Source: Marinobacter salinus
Lineage (GTDB): Bacteria; Pseudomonadota; Gammaproteobacteria; Pseudomonadales; Oleiphilaceae
Reading direction: 5' to 3'
DNA length: 64,000 nucleotides
Assembly (NCBI RefSeq): GCF_001854125.1
Contig: NZ_CP017715.1
Coordinates: 2,914,001-2,978,000, forward strand
The position numbers and the translations under genes are program-made. Shown piece by piece: positions 17,714-28,064 of this stretch; within the stretch, counting starts at the first letter, position 1, and every line of letters begins with the position of its first letter. Below the pieces are notes generated by a model that worked only from the letters and a program-made list of their open reading frames with translations, was not told the origin of the DNA and did not search any database.

Positions 17714-19985
17714 ATGCCGCCCGGCTTCCGTATATTTCGACCCGGTTGCGCCCTTCTTCTTTGGCCAGATAGAGCGCCTTGTCTGCCAGCCCCAAGAGCT
17801 CTTCAGGCTCAGAGCCACTGTCGGGCCAGCACGCCACGCCAACAGACACCGTTAGCTGTCCAAGGTCTTCACCCTGAAAGATTACCGGCACATCACTGAC
17901 GGCTTTGCAGAGGTGCTGTGCGCGGTCTTTCGCATCTGGCGTTATAGCTCCCGGCATAATGACAACGAATTCCTCTCCGCCATAACGGCACACAATATCG
18001 CTGTCCCGGAACTGCCGTTGCAGCACCATAGCCACTGATTGCAGCGCCCTGTCTCCGGCCTCGTGGCCATGGGTGTCGTTGAAGCTCTTGAAATGGTCTA
18101 TGTCGATAACCAGCAGAGACAAAGGCAGTTCCCTGCGATGCGCCACCGCACATTCATGCTCGAACAGCTGATCAAAGTATCGACGGTTCTTGAGACCGGT
18201 AAGCGCATCTTCATAAGAAAACTTCTGGAGCTCTTCCCTGAGGACGATACTTGAAAGCGCAATACCAATGCGCTGGGCCGCCTGGTTCAGGGCGGCAAAA
18301 AGCCTTGCTGAACCATATTCATTTTCGACCGGAGCAAACACGCCATCGCCCTCAAGCAGAAGCACCCCTTCAGTCACGGTCCCGTCACTGGCGGACTCCA
18401 GGTTGATCCAGAAACACATGAGCCCGGCCAGTGCATCACTTGCGCCCTCCTTCGCGGGACCATGAGGGCCGGGAGGCGAAATCGTGGGTTTTGGCAGGTT
18501 TTTACCAGCTTCAAGTATGGACGGAAGCATACCGGGCTCCTTACCAAAGCCCCAGTCCGCAATACGCTCGTATACACCATCGCCTGACCGACCATAGAAC
18601 ACCCCGGGCAAGGGGCTGCAAAGATCCGGCATGGTTCTGCCCAGAAGGCCAAGGGCCTGTTTCAGACCCACACAGTCCTGAAGTTCGGTAATCATGTCGC
18701 CCAGAACCCGGCTTTTCTCATTTTCGAAGGTGAGCATGCGGGCCCTCGCCTGTTCCCGGCGGGCTAGTGACTCTGCGCTCGCCGTCCGCTCAGCCACCTG
18801 CTCCTCAAGAGACACATTGAGGTCGCGGAGAGCTCTCTGCGTGCTGACATAATGCCACAGGGAGATGATTACGATGGTCAGGGAAAAGATCAGTATGCCC
18901 CAGCTCACCGGCACCCGTCCCCAGGGCAAGATACCGTGAGCCACAGCCATATCGCCAATGAGAAGCGCGCAGAACACAGCATAGGCCAGAAGAAGGAATT
19001 GCTGCTCCTTCGACATGGACCAGAAACGCCGAATGACCACCGCACTGATCGTTAACAGAGAAATGAGAAACAGGCCATCAAAAGGCGGGAACGTGGACGA
19101 AAGATCCACTGCACCTACCAGAGACAGACCAATCGCAGCGACCAGATATACGGCATGCAGTTTCCAGATCAGATTAATAACCCAGGGACGATGGCTTGCC
19201 AACCATTGCGCCAGCAACAATGCCATTGCTACAGGCAACATATAGTAGGAACCGGCAGCAAGGTAATCCCATAAAAGTGGCTGGTAAGAAATCAGTAGAC
19301 TGGCCTGAGTCTCAGATACCAGCATCACAGAGGAGGACAAGGTAAACAGGGCGATGCTGCCAAAGGTTTTTTTCTCTGTCTGCAGCAGGGCAAAAATCAG
19401 CGCGAGGATGGCTATGAGAGAGGAAAAGCCGGCAATAATGAGGGATTCCAGCGAGTTCTCCAAAACGTAAAGAACCAAATCCCGATGATCCATGATGGAG
19501 ACTTCACCCCACAAACCGATATCGGTGTAATCCGAGAACACCCGAAAATAGACCGTCTTGTTCTCATACCCTTCGGGTAGACGAATTTCGTGCCAGGGCC
19601 AGCCCTCAAATCGCCCCCGGCCCTCCTCGTCAAACGTTCCATACTGATAGATCTTTTTGTTATCCAGGTACACCTGGACAATGATATCGACGCTGTAGAT
19701 GTAAAGGACCGGATCCTGCCATTCACCCGGGGGTAGCGTAACCCGATACCAGACATGCTCATGACCATTGCGGTCGGGCGGATTGGACGGAAACCCGATA
19801 TCGTGCCATTGCCCCGGCTCGTCCTTGTAGGCCCATTCAGGCACGCCGTCGGTATTAAACGGCGAATCCCCCCAACGGTACTCCCAGCCCTCGGTAACAG
19901 GCTGGGAAGCAGCATGGCCCAATTGGGGCACAATGAGAACCAGCATGAGCGCAATAATCAGGTGCCAGGGGCGAACCACATGCAT
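17712..19985 (-). CDS. Membrane diguanylate cyclase with 7TM sensor module and GAF-like region
   Basis: This 757-residue protein has a signal peptide (to about residue 25) and a periplasmic beta-rich domain (about 30-170, like 7TMR-DISMED2). Seven hydrophobic segments (about 185-390), a coiled coil, a GAF-like region (about 430-590) and a GGDEF domain follow. The active-site motif is GGEEF at 669-673, and an inhibitory RxxD site (RDSD) lies five residues before it, so product feedback is likely. It makes cyclic-di-GMP in response to a periplasmic signal. A role linked to the neighbouring ectoine genes is possible but only by proximity. Confidence 0.85.
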   Translation of the reverse strand: MHVVRPWHLIIALMLVLIVPQLGHAASQPVTEGWEYRWGDSPFNTDGVPEWAYKDEPGQWHDIGFPSNPPDRNGHEHVWYRVTLPPGEWQDPVLYIYSVDIIVQVYLDNKKIYQYGTFDEEGRGRFEGWPWHEIRLPEGYENKTVYFRVFSDYTDIGLWGEVSIMDHRDLVLYVLENSLESLIIAGFSSLIAILALIFALLQTEKKTFGSIALFTLSSSVMLVSETQASLLISYQPLLWDYLAAGSYYMLPVAMALLLAQWLASHRPWVINLIWKLHAVYLVAAIGLSLVGAVDLSSTFPPFDGLFLISLLTISAVVIRRFWSMSKEQQFLLLAYAVFCALLIGDMAVAHGILPWGRVPVSWGILIFSLTIVIISLWHYVSTQRALRDLNVSLEEQVAERTASAESLARREQARARMLTFENEKSRVLGDMITELQDCVGLKQALGLLGRTMPDLCSPLPGVFYGRSGDGVYERIADWGFGKEPGMLPSILEAGKNLPKPTISPPGPHGPAKEGASDALAGLMCFWINLESASDGTVTEGVLLLEGDGVFAPVENEYGSARLFAALNQAAQRIGIALSSIVLREELQKFSYEDALTGLKNRRYFDQLFEHECAVAHRRELPLSLLVIDIDHFKSFNDTHGHEAGDRALQSVAMVLQRQFRDSDIVCRYGGEEFVVIMPGAITPDAKDRAQHLCKAVSDVPVIFQGEDLGQLTVSVGVACWPDSGSEPEELLGLADKALYLAKEEGRNRVEIYGSRAA

Positions 19986-20098
19986 GAAGATAACGAACCT
20001 GAAAGATGAGAATCGAAACCTATTATAGATGAAGGACGCGCTGCTGGTTTACCCAATCTGACCGGATAACAATATTTGATCTTTTATTTACACAAAGA

Positions 20099-20959
20099 TC
20101 ATCCTCTGACGGAGGAATGGCGGCCAAGGGCCACAAGCGCCAACAGCGCTGACCCGACCATCAACAGTAATGCCACCGCGTTCAGTACGGGCGTGGAACC
20201 TTCTCGCAAGCGGTTGAACAAGGCTACCGTCAGTGGCGTGTCACTTCCGGTCAGCATCACTGTGGTATTGAAGTTCTCAAAAGACATCAGAAACGCCATG
20301 GCAGCGGCTCCGAAAATGGATGGTAGCAACCATGGCAAGGTCACCGTGAACCAGGCAACGACAGGTGTGGCACCCAGATTCAGGGCTGCCTCTTCCAGTT
20401 GCGGGTCGAACTTGCGCAACCGGGCAGCAATAACCAGCGTGCTCAGGGTGGCGATGAACGTTACCTGCCCCATAACCACAAGGGTCATGCCGGGCCGGAA
20501 CAAATCCAGCTCAATACCCCAGGCCTTCGAGATATCATTGGCCATGCCGCTGTAGAACACAAGAATGGAAACCCCCAGGATAACCCCCGGAATTACCAAT
20601 GGCAGGAGCATCAGAACGTACAGGAACTCCTTGCCACGGAACTGCACCCGCTCAAACAGAACGGCATTCACGCACCCCAGCCCGACGCTCACCAGCGTCA
20701 CCCACACGGCTATCTGGGCGCTGACCCAAAGTGCTGATAACAGACCATCATCATGAAAAAGGCCGGTCCGGCCAGCGGAGCCATCCGCGAAGTACCAGTC
20801 CAGAGTAAACCCCTTCCAGGGCAGGGAGGGGAACGGCGCATCGTTAAATGCAAATACCGCCGTTACAAGCAATGGCATCGCCAGATACACGAAAAAGCCC
20901 ACCAGATAGGCCAGGTACAGTCCGTCAAACCAGCGGGAACGGTGCACCGAACGAATCAT
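20099..20959 (-). CDS. potI: Polyamine-type ABC transporter permease (PotI/PotC-like)
   Basis: This 286-residue permease has six hydrophobic segments and the EAA loop LEEAALNLGATPVVAWFTVTLP that docks on the ATPase. PLVIPGVILGVSILVFY is typical of the second permease of PotFGHI/PotABCD systems. It starts 4 bp after the partner permease gene and is the last gene of the operon. No clear terminator is seen in the short gap before the diguanylate cyclase start region. Confidence 0.84.
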   Translation of the reverse strand: MIRSVHRSRWFDGLYLAYLVGFFVYLAMPLLVTAVFAFNDAPFPSLPWKGFTLDWYFADGSAGRTGLFHDDGLLSALWVSAQIAVWVTLVSVGLGCVNAVLFERVQFRGKEFLYVLMLLPLVIPGVILGVSILVFYSGMANDISKAWGIELDLFRPGMTLVVMGQVTFIATLSTLVIAARLRKFDPQLEEAALNLGATPVVAWFTVTLPWLLPSIFGAAAMAFLMSFENFNTTVMLTGSDTPLTVALFNRLREGSTPVLNAVALLLMVGSALLALVALGRHSSVRG

Positions 20960-20963
20960 GGCT

Positions 20964-21824
20964 TCACCCCATCACCTTGCGCAGCGACTGGCCGGTGAGC
21001 TTCAGGCCCAGCCAGACAATCACCGACGACAACACCAGCAGTAACACGCCCAGGGCTGCTCCCTGCTCCCAGTTAAACCGGGTTATAAACTGGGTGAAAA
21101 TCTGTTGAGTAAACCAGGCACTGTCCTTGCCTCCCATCAACACCGGTGTCAGATAGCTGCCAAGCGTGAGCATAAACACCACAATACAACCTGACACAAT
21201 GCCCGGCATCGCCCAGGGCACAACCACTTCCCGGAGCACTGTGGCATGGTTGCCGCCAAGGTCATAGCCCGCTTCCACCAGGTTTTCATCCATGCCATCA
21301 AGGGTTGTGACCAAAGGCACCACCATGAACAGCAAACCGTTGTACACCAGGCCGATGATCACCGCGACATCGTTGTATAACATCTCCACCGGGCCATCCG
21401 CCCAGCCCAATGCCTGCAACCAGGAACTGAACAGGCCGCTTTCCCTCAACAGAATCATCCAGCCATAGGTGCGCACCAGCTCACTGGCCCAGAAAGGGAT
21501 CAGACAAGCCAGAAACAAAAACCCCTTTGCCCGTCCACGAGCCAGTTTGGCGATGTACCAGGCAATCGGGAAAGCGATGACCAGAGTCAGGAAAGTAGTA
21601 AAAAGCGACATGACTCCCGTTCGCACGAACGTTCGCCAATAATAGGATTCAGTGAAGAAATTCCGATATTGCTCCAGCCCCCAGGCCAGTGTGTCCCAGC
21701 TTTCGCGAACCTGGAGCGACACCCTCAGCATTTGCAGGTGCGGGACCAGAACCAACAACACGATCCAGAGCAGAAACGGCGTGAGCAGCAGCCATAGCGA
21801 TAATCGGCTGGCGGAAGACCTCAT
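20964..21824 (-). CDS. potH: Polyamine-type ABC transporter permease (PotH/PotB-like)
   Basis: This 286-residue inner-membrane permease has an EAA loop at LVEAGYDLGGNHATVLREVVVPWAMPGI and an N-terminal segment followed by five more hydrophobic stretches. YGWMILLRESGLFSSWLQALG is typical of PotB/PotH proteins. Its start overlaps the ATPase stop by 4 nt (ATGA). With the following permease it forms the transmembrane pore. Confidence 0.84.
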   Translation of the reverse strand: MRSSASRLSLWLLLTPFLLWIVLLVLVPHLQMLRVSLQVRESWDTLAWGLEQYRNFFTESYYWRTFVRTGVMSLFTTFLTLVIAFPIAWYIAKLARGRAKGFLFLACLIPFWASELVRTYGWMILLRESGLFSSWLQALGWADGPVEMLYNDVAVIIGLVYNGLLFMVVPLVTTLDGMDENLVEAGYDLGGNHATVLREVVVPWAMPGIVSGCIVVFMLTLGSYLTPVLMGGKDSAWFTQQIFTQFITRFNWEQGAALGVLLLVLSSVIVWLGLKLTGQSLRKVMG

Positions 21825-22915
21825 GGCAACTCTGCCTCAAAAACCCGTGCCAGCATCGGGTCCCAGGCCAGTCGCAGCGACGCACTTTCATTGAGATTCG
21901 GCGCCGAACCGTCCTGCGGCAGGCGTGCGTATACCGCCTGCCCGCCGGCTTCGGCTTCCACGCGGCTGTTGGCGCCATCAAACAGGGTTGTTTTCACCGT
22001 TGCCTGGATAGCGGAAAAACCATCCTCAAGCGCCCCTCCGGTCAGCAACAGCGATTCCGGGCGAATGAAAAGCTCGGCACGACCACCCGGCGCAAGCCCA
22101 TCGGAGCCCACTCGGCCGTTGACTATCGTACCGTCATCAAGGCGCAGCCGGGCGAGGTTGTCACGCACCGCTACCAGCTCGCCACCCAGGAGATTATTGT
22201 CACCCACAAAGCCGGCAACAAAGGGTGTGGCCGGTTCCCGGTACAATTCTTCCGGCGGCGCGACCTGGTCAAACCGGCCGTCACGCATGACGGCTACCTG
22301 ATCTGACATGACCATCGCCTCGGACTGATCGTGGGTGATGTAAACAAAAGTGGTGCCAAACGATTTCTGCAGGTGTTTGAGCTCCACTTTCATCTGTTCA
22401 CGCAGCTTCAGATCCAGCGCGCCGAGCGGTTCATCCAGTAGCAACAGAGTGGGTTCCAGTACCAGGCAGCGGGCCAGGGCCACACGCTGGCGCTGACCAC
22501 CCGACAACTGCTGGGGGTTGCGGTCTTCCAGACCCGGAAGCCCTACCTGCTCAAGCACACCGGCAATGCGCTTGCGGCGTTCCGCCGCCGACACCCCCTG
22601 CCGTTTCAGGCCATAGCCGATATTCTCGCCTACCGACATGGTCGGAAACAGCGCCAGATGCTGGAACACCATATTGACGGGGCGGCGATTGGGCGGAACG
22701 TCGTTCATTCGCTGGCCACGGATGTGAATCTCGCCCTCATCCGGCTTATCGAAGCCCGCCAACAAACGTAACAGGGTGGTCTTGCCACAGCCCGACGGCC
22801 CCAGAATGGAGAAAAACGTGCCTGCAGGCACGTCAAGGGAGATATGGTCCACCGCGGCATTCGAACCGAAGCGGCGGACCAGATCTGAACAGAAAAGGTC
22901 TGAGTCCATTCCCAT
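21821..22915 (-). CDS. potG: Polyamine-type ABC transporter ATP-binding protein (PotG/PotA-like)
   Basis: This 364-residue ATPase has Walker [10 protein letters not shown], signature LSGGQRQRVALARC, Walker [13 protein letters not shown] and the switch region YITHDQSEA. A C-terminal TOBE regulatory domain (about 275-360) is also present. I placed the start at ATG 22915 (MGMDSDLF), 5 bp after the binding-protein stop. Extension further upstream would read through that gene in another frame. No strong ribosome-binding site is seen, so coupling to the upstream gene is likely. ATG 22909 is an alternative start. Confidence 0.85.
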   Translation of the reverse strand: MGMDSDLFCSDLVRRFGSNAAVDHISLDVPAGTFFSILGPSGCGKTTLLRLLAGFDKPDEGEIHIRGQRMNDVPPNRRPVNMVFQHLALFPTMSVGENIGYGLKRQGVSAAERRKRIAGVLEQVGLPGLEDRNPQQLSGGQRQRVALARCLVLEPTLLLLDEPLGALDLKLREQMKVELKHLQKSFGTTFVYITHDQSEAMVMSDQVAVMRDGRFDQVAPPEELYREPATPFVAGFVGDNNLLGGELVAVRDNLARLRLDDGTIVNGRVGSDGLAPGGRAELFIRPESLLLTGGALEDGFSAIQATVKTTLFDGANSRVEAEAGGQAVYARLPQDGSAPNLNESASLRLAWDPMLARVFEAELP

Positions 22916-22920
22916 ACGGA

Positions 22921-24006
22921 TCAGTTCGCTGCCTGGACTCGATCCAGTACCTGCCCCTCCATAGTTTCCAGCCCCGGCGGTACCGGCGGATACCACTTGA
23001 TGTTATTGATGGCCTGATCGTTGAAGCTGGCACGATACGCATCCCGCAGCTCTGCTTTGACAAACTCGTCCGCACCCCTGGATGCGGTGAAGTTACCGGA
23101 GGCATTGGTGATCTTTGCGGCGATTTCCGGTTGCATCACAAAGTTGATCCACTTGTACGCAGCTTCCTCATTGTCACTGCGACGGGGAATCGCAAAGGTG
23201 TCAATCCAGCCCAGAGCTCCCGACTCGGGCGCGACGAAACGAATCTCCGGGTTTTCGGCATTGAGCTTCCAGCCACCGGCATCCCAGGCCATGGCGGCCT
23301 TCACTTCCCCGGTACGCAGAAGAGCCAGCAACTGGTCGCCACCGGTCCAGTAGGTCTTTACGTTGCTCTTGCAGTCAATCAGCTTGTCTTCCACTTTCGC
23401 CATGATGGACTGGTACTGATCCCGGTCGTTGTATGCTTCGAACGGGTCCATGCCCAGTGCAAAAGCAAAACCAATCAGAGTCGGCCGCTTGAGCCGGTAG
23501 CTCACCTCATTCGCCACTGCCGGATCACAGAGATCGGTATAATCTTCTACTGTGTCGGAGACAGAACTGTGCACTATAAGGCCACTGGTTCCCCATACCG
23601 ACGGCACACCGTAGTATTTGCCATCCAGCTCGGTGGAATTCTGGGTTGCCTTGACCATGGAAGACTGAAGGTTATCGGTGTTGATGCGGCTGAAATCTAC
23701 CGGCTTGTATATATTGAACTGGCGCTGGACTCCGACAATCCGGTCCTGGCTTGGTTGAGCCAGGTCAAAGCCGGCACCGCCAGTGGCACGGAGCTTGGAA
23801 ATCATATCCTCATTGTTGGACAGGGTAACCTTCACATCTATTCCGGTTTCCTTCTCAAACTGCGCCACCACATCATCCGGCGCATAACCACCCCAGGTGA
23901 TCAGACGTAACTCTTCCGCCAGCGCCGCGCCCGAGAAGCTCCCAGCGGCCAGCGTGGCAGACAACAGCAATGCGTGTTTCCGTGTCGAACGATAGGACCT
24001 GGTCAT
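22921..24006 (-). CDS. potF: Polyamine-type periplasmic binding protein (PotF/PotD-like)
   Basis: This 361-residue binding protein has a signal peptide ending AALA and mature start EELRLITWGGYAPDDVVAQF. That resembles the PotD/PotF pattern of a Trp-x-x-Tyr near the N-terminus and AAMAWDAGGWKLN later. Gene order binding protein, ATPase, permease, permease matches potFGHI, the putrescine system of Escherichia coli. The ligand could also be another cationic amine or opine. An unremarkable upstream region holds a weak promoter-like TTCACA-N18-TATACA on the minus strand. Confidence 0.8.
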   Translation of the reverse strand: MTRSYRSTRKHALLLSATLAAGSFSGAALAEELRLITWGGYAPDDVVAQFEKETGIDVKVTLSNNEDMISKLRATGGAGFDLAQPSQDRIVGVQRQFNIYKPVDFSRINTDNLQSSMVKATQNSTELDGKYYGVPSVWGTSGLIVHSSVSDTVEDYTDLCDPAVANEVSYRLKRPTLIGFAFALGMDPFEAYNDRDQYQSIMAKVEDKLIDCKSNVKTYWTGGDQLLALLRTGEVKAAMAWDAGGWKLNAENPEIRFVAPESGALGWIDTFAIPRRSDNEEAAYKWINFVMQPEIAAKITNASGNFTASRGADEFVKAELRDAYRASFNDQAINNIKWYPPVPPGLETMEGQVLDRVQAAN

Positions 24007-24102
24007 AACGTTTCCTTGATAACCGTTTTGGGGGAGTTTGCTAACGAATTGTTATCACGAATGTATAGACCATCTGTTGCAGTTTTGTGAAACCCCGGAG
24101 AC

Positions 24103-24133
24103 AAAAAACGGAGGCCAGGGGGCCTCCGTTTTT
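24103..24133 (-). terminator. Rho-independent terminator after potD
   Basis: AACGGAGGCC pairs perfectly with GGCCTCCGTT around a 4-nt loop, with A- and T-runs on both sides. On the minus strand it lies 24 nt past the potD stop at 24157. The flanking runs let it work in either direction. Confidence 0.82.
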
Positions 24134-24156
24134 ATCGGGAAAGGTGCCGCTCTCCG

Positions 24157-25197
24157 TTACTGGCCAGACTTCAGCATTTCCCAGTATTTGGCGTAAACCT
24201 GCAAGGCTTCGTCACCAATGTCGGTCTGAAACTCCGCGTTCACCATATCTTCCGGTGTGGGGTAGCTGGCGCGATCCCCGGCAACCGACTCATCCAGCAT
24301 GTCCCGGGCCGCCAGGTTCGGGGTAGCGTAACCGATCTCCTCGCTGATCATGGCGGATATTTCCGGTTGCAGAACAAAGCTGATGAACTTGTGGGCCGCC
24401 TCCGGATTTTTGGCGTTTTTGGGAATCACGAAGCTGTCGAGCCAGGCTATGATGCCCTCCTTCGGGTACACATACTCCAGTGACGGCATCGTGTCCTTGC
24501 CCATTACCGCTTCGCCGTTCCAGATCATGCCCACGTCCGTTTCGCCTTCCAGGTAGGGCATCCGCGGCGCGTCCGAGTTAAATGTTCGCACCGAGGGCAT
24601 CAGCTCGGACAGTTTTTCGTAGGCCGCCTCAATCTCGTCCGGATCGGTACTGTTGCCTGAGTAACCCAGCACCCGCAAACCGACATGAAAGACCTCACGC
24701 ATATCGTTAGTCAGCATGACGCGGCCCTTGAAACGCTCATCCCACAAATCTTCCCAGGCAGTCACAGGGTCACCGTCCACATCCGCGGCATCCACCGCCA
24801 GGCCGGTGGTGCCCCAGAGGTACGGAATGCTGTACTGGTTATCCGGATCAATATCCAGGTTGGTCAAATCGGGATCCAGCTGGTCAAAGCCTTCAATCTT
24901 GCTGCGATCGACAGGCATCAGCAGCCCTTCCTGTCGCATCTTGCTCACGTAGTACGTTGAGGGCACCGCCAGATCATAAGCCGCGCTGTCATCCAGCAGC
25001 TTGAGACGGGCATACATGGCCTCGTTGCTGTCGTAGGTGGTGTAAACCACCTGAATACCGGTTTCTTCCTGGAAGCGGTCAAGCACCTCCTGGGGCATGT
25101 ACTCGGACCAGTTATACAAGTTAAGAACCTGCGGTTCCTCGGAACTGCAGCCTGTCAGGCCCAGTACAAGCATGCCGGCCAGCGCTAGTTTCTTCAT
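24157..25197 (-). CDS. potD: Spermidine/putrescine-binding lipoprotein PotD-like
   Basis: This 346-residue binding protein starts MKKLALAGMLVLGLTGCSSEEPQVLNLYNWSEYMP. The lipobox LTGC puts the lipidated Cys at residue 17, so it is a membrane-anchored lipoprotein. NLYNWSEYMPQEVLDRFQEETG and IPYLWGTTGLAVD are classic PotD features. Gene order potABCD and ATGA overlap with potC (25194) support the call. It delivers polyamines to PotBC. Confidence 0.86.
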   Translation of the reverse strand: MKKLALAGMLVLGLTGCSSEEPQVLNLYNWSEYMPQEVLDRFQEETGIQVVYTTYDSNEAMYARLKLLDDSAAYDLAVPSTYYVSKMRQEGLLMPVDRSKIEGFDQLDPDLTNLDIDPDNQYSIPYLWGTTGLAVDAADVDGDPVTAWEDLWDERFKGRVMLTNDMREVFHVGLRVLGYSGNSTDPDEIEAAYEKLSELMPSVRTFNSDAPRMPYLEGETDVGMIWNGEAVMGKDTMPSLEYVYPKEGIIAWLDSFVIPKNAKNPEAAHKFISFVLQPEISAMISEEIGYATPNLAARDMLDESVAGDRASYPTPEDMVNAEFQTDIGDEALQVYAKYWEMLKSGQ

Positions 25198-25964
25198 CGT
25201 TTACTCCTTATCAGTATCCATTGAGACAACATCAGCATAACCAGCGAAAACACCAACAACAGGGAGCCCAGGGCATTCACCTCCGGCTTCAGGCCTACAC
25301 GGACCATGGAGTAAATGCGCAATGGCAGAATTTCATAACTGGGACCGCTGACGAAGGTGCTCACGACCACGTCGTCAAGAGACAGTGTAAAACCCAACAG
25401 CCAACCCGCCAGCAGAGCCGGTATAATGACCGGAATCAGCACGGTGCGAGTCATGGTAAAATCGCTGGCACCGAGATCCCGGGCGGCTTCTGGCAGACTC
25501 TCGTCAAACCCGCTCAAGCGGGCCATGACAGTAATTACAACAAACGGAAGACAAAAGGTCACGTGGGCAAGTAACAGAGAAACATACCCCAGCTGCAAAC
25601 CCACAAGCAGAAACAGCGCCAGCAATGAAATCGCCAGCACAATCTCTGGCGACATCATGACTACAAACAGCATACCGTTCAGGATCCGCTTTCCCCGAAA
25701 CCGGTAGCGATGCAGGGCCAGTGCCGTCAGCGCGCCGATCATGGTAGACACAGTTGCGGCGGAAAGTGCCAGCCAGAGCGAATTCCACATGGCCCTGACC
25801 ATCGCAGTGTTGTTAAACAGAGCTTCGTACCATCGCAGACTCAACCCGCCCCATGCGTAGCCGGTTCGGGACTCATTGAATGAGAACACCACCAGCACCA
25901 CGATAGGTACGTAAAGAAGAACATACACCAGCGCCAGATACGTCCGCGGAAGCCATCGGGTCAT
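25194..25964 (-). CDS. potC: Spermidine/putrescine ABC transporter permease PotC-like
   Basis: This 256-residue permease has six hydrophobic segments and the EAA loop LPEAARDLGASDFTMTRTVLIP. The stretch TLSLDDVVVSTFVSGPSYEILPL is a strong PotC signature. It overlaps both potB and potD by 4 nt, so the three genes are translationally coupled. Confidence 0.88.
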   Translation of the reverse strand: MTRWLPRTYLALVYVLLYVPIVVLVVFSFNESRTGYAWGGLSLRWYEALFNNTAMVRAMWNSLWLALSAATVSTMIGALTALALHRYRFRGKRILNGMLFVVMMSPEIVLAISLLALFLLVGLQLGYVSLLLAHVTFCLPFVVITVMARLSGFDESLPEAARDLGASDFTMTRTVLIPVIIPALLAGWLLGFTLSLDDVVVSTFVSGPSYEILPLRIYSMVRVGLKPEVNALGSLLLVFSLVMLMLSQWILIRSKR

Positions 25965-26824
25965 GGACCATCCTCGTCGCCCAAACGGCGCTTACTCAGC
26001 CTGTGGGCGAACATCAGCAGCGCCATGGTCAGTGTCAGTATAATGCTGGCCGCCGCACCGAAGGGCCAGTTCCGGGCATCCAGAAACTGGTTTTTGATCA
26101 CATTGCCCACCAGAAGGTTGCGGGAGCCACCAAGAATATCAGGCACAAAGAACAACCCCATGGCAGGTAACAACACCAGCATCACGCCGGCCAGAATACC
26201 CGGGAGTGTCAGCGGCACAATCACGTGAATAAAGGTGGCAAATCGGCCAGCCCCCAGATCATGGGAAGCCAGCAACAGCTCCTGTCGCAGATCATCAAAC
26301 ACGGAATACAGAGGCAAAATCATGAACGGCAGCAACAGATAGACCAGACCGATGATCACGGCACCTTCGGTATACAGCAGTCGCAACGGCTCATCGGTGA
26401 CACCCAGAGACATCAGTGCGCTGTTCAGTAAGCCATTGGTCGCCAGAATCAGTTTCAGTGCATAAGTGCGAACCAGAGAATTGGTCCAGAACGGCACAAT
26501 CAGCAGAAAGACCAGCAGAACCTGGCGCTGCTTGCCAACCTTTGACAGCGCCCACGCAAAGGGGTAGCCGATAAGCAGGCACACCAACGTGGTCATTGCG
26601 GCCATATAAAGGGAATGGAGAAACACCTCCAGATACAGCGGATCAAACAGCTGCCGATAGGCATCCAGATTGAGCGGCAGTGAAATGAACGTTGACGGAT
26701 TGCGGGTCAGCACACTGGCGCCCACCACCAGCAGGTTCGGGGCCAGTACCAGAAAAAGCAGCCAGCCCCACACCAGAACCAGAACAGCGGTTTTGAACGG
26801 CTGCTGCCTGATACTATGCATCAA
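25961..26824 (-). CDS. potB: Spermidine/putrescine ABC transporter permease PotB-like
   Basis: This 287-residue permease has six hydrophobic segments and the EAA loop [43 protein letters not shown] is typical of PotB. The start overlaps the end of potA by 11 nt. It forms the channel with PotC. Confidence 0.87.
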   Translation of the reverse strand: MMHSIRQQPFKTAVLVLVWGWLLFLVLAPNLLVVGASVLTRNPSTFISLPLNLDAYRQLFDPLYLEVFLHSLYMAAMTTLVCLLIGYPFAWALSKVGKQRQVLLVFLLIVPFWTNSLVRTYALKLILATNGLLNSALMSLGVTDEPLRLLYTEGAVIIGLVYLLLPFMILPLYSVFDDLRQELLLASHDLGAGRFATFIHVIVPLTLPGILAGVMLVLLPAMGLFFVPDILGGSRNLLVGNVIKNQFLDARNWPFGAAASIILTLTMALLMFAHRLSKRRLGDEDGP

Positions 26825-27932
26825 TCAGGGGTTCCTGGTCGGCCGTCTCGCCTTCTTCCGGGAGCAGCCACTCCCAACCGTCCACCCAGCTCACGCGCAC
26901 CGGTTCACCGAGGCGATAGTCGAACATCGGATCATCCTCATCGAAGAATTCGCTGGCGAGTATTTCGGTACCATCGTCCAGGTGGATCACTGAATCCAAA
27001 GTGCTGCCCTTGTAGTTGCGCTCGACAATCTTGCCTGCCACACCCTGCTCGCTGTTCGGGTCCAGTACGCGGATATCCTCCGGTCGCAGAAGAACGTGCA
27101 GTCGCTGCGCCTCTCGCACGGCAAACTCCGGTCGGCGCAATGTTCGCTTGAGCCCCAGGACATCCACGGTGATCAATCCGTCGTCAATCGCCTCAACCGT
27201 GCCGGGCAGAAAATTGGTCTCACCAACGAACCGGGCGGTGAAAAGGTTCGCCGGCCGTTCGTAGACTTCCCGCGGTGTTCCCAACTGCTGAATGGCACCG
27301 TCCTTGAGGACCACCACACGGTCCGACATGGAAAGCGCTTCTTCCTGATCGTGGGTCACGAAAACGAAGGTAATGCCCAGCTCCCGCTGCAACCGTTTCA
27401 GTTCAACCTGCATGGTACGACGAAGCTTGAAATCGAGCGCAGACAATGGCTCATCAAGCAGCAACAGACGCGGGCGTTTTACCACAGCCCGGGCAATAGC
27501 CACACGCTGTTGCTGGCCACCAGACAACTGGTGGGGTTTTCGGCGGGAAAAATCCTGCAGCTGCACCATCGCCAGGGCATTGTCCACACGATCGCGGATC
27601 TCCTCTTTAGGCCGCTTCTCCATCTTGAGGCCGTAAGCCACGTTGTCGAACACCGACATGTGGGGAAACAACGCATAGTGCTGGAAAACCGTGTTCAACG
27701 GGCGATGCTCGGGCGCTGTCCGGGTCAAGTCCTCGCCCGCAAGCGTAATGACACCACCATCCGGGTGCTCGAAGCCCGCCATCAGACGCAGTAATGTAGT
27801 CTTGCCACAACCGGAAGGGCCAAGGAGGGTAATGAATTCACCATCAAGGATATCAAGGTCCAGCGAATCCAGGACGCTTTTGCCGTCAAATTGCTTGGAA
27901 ACGTCGTTCAGAGAAAGCAGTGTCTTTTTCAT
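26814..27932 (-). CDS. potA: Spermidine/putrescine ABC transporter ATP-binding protein PotA-like
   Basis: This 372-residue ATPase has Walker [10 protein letters not shown], signature [14 protein letters not shown], Walker [13 protein letters not shown] and switch [11 protein letters not shown]-terminal TOBE domain (about 290-360) ends the protein. It is the first gene of the potABCD operon. The upstream region is only about 54 bp long before the dctP terminator and shows no clear promoter boxes. Confidence 0.88.
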   Translation of the reverse strand: MKKTLLSLNDVSKQFDGKSVLDSLDLDILDGEFITLLGPSGCGKTTLLRLMAGFEHPDGGVITLAGEDLTRTAPEHRPLNTVFQHYALFPHMSVFDNVAYGLKMEKRPKEEIRDRVDNALAMVQLQDFSRRKPHQLSGGQQQRVAIARAVVKRPRLLLLDEPLSALDFKLRRTMQVELKRLQRELGITFVFVTHDQEEALSMSDRVVVLKDGAIQQLGTPREVYERPANLFTARFVGETNFLPGTVEAIDDGLITVDVLGLKRTLRRPEFAVREAQRLHVLLRPEDIRVLDPNSEQGVAGKIVERNYKGSTLDSVIHLDDGTEILASEFFDEDDPMFDYRLGEPVRVSWVDGWEWLLPEEGETADQEPLIDA

Positions 27933-27986
27933 CAGCCGTGCCCAAAGAATGAGCGGCCTATTTTTCCAGAAAGCGCCCCAAACAAA

Positions 27987-28023
27987 AAGGGGCGCCAGGA
28001 TATTACGAACCCTGGCGCCCCTT
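27987..28023 (-). terminator. Rho-independent terminator after the dctP-type gene
   Basis: A perfect 13-bp stem, AAGGGGCGCCAGG with CCTGGCGCCCCTT, has an 11-nt loop and on the minus strand is followed by TTTTTGTTT. It lies 42 nt past the stop at 28065 and insulates potABCD from upstream transcription. Confidence 0.88.
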
Positions 28024-28064
28024 AATGAGACCGGCTTTTGACAGACCGGTTTATCAGCAGTCGC

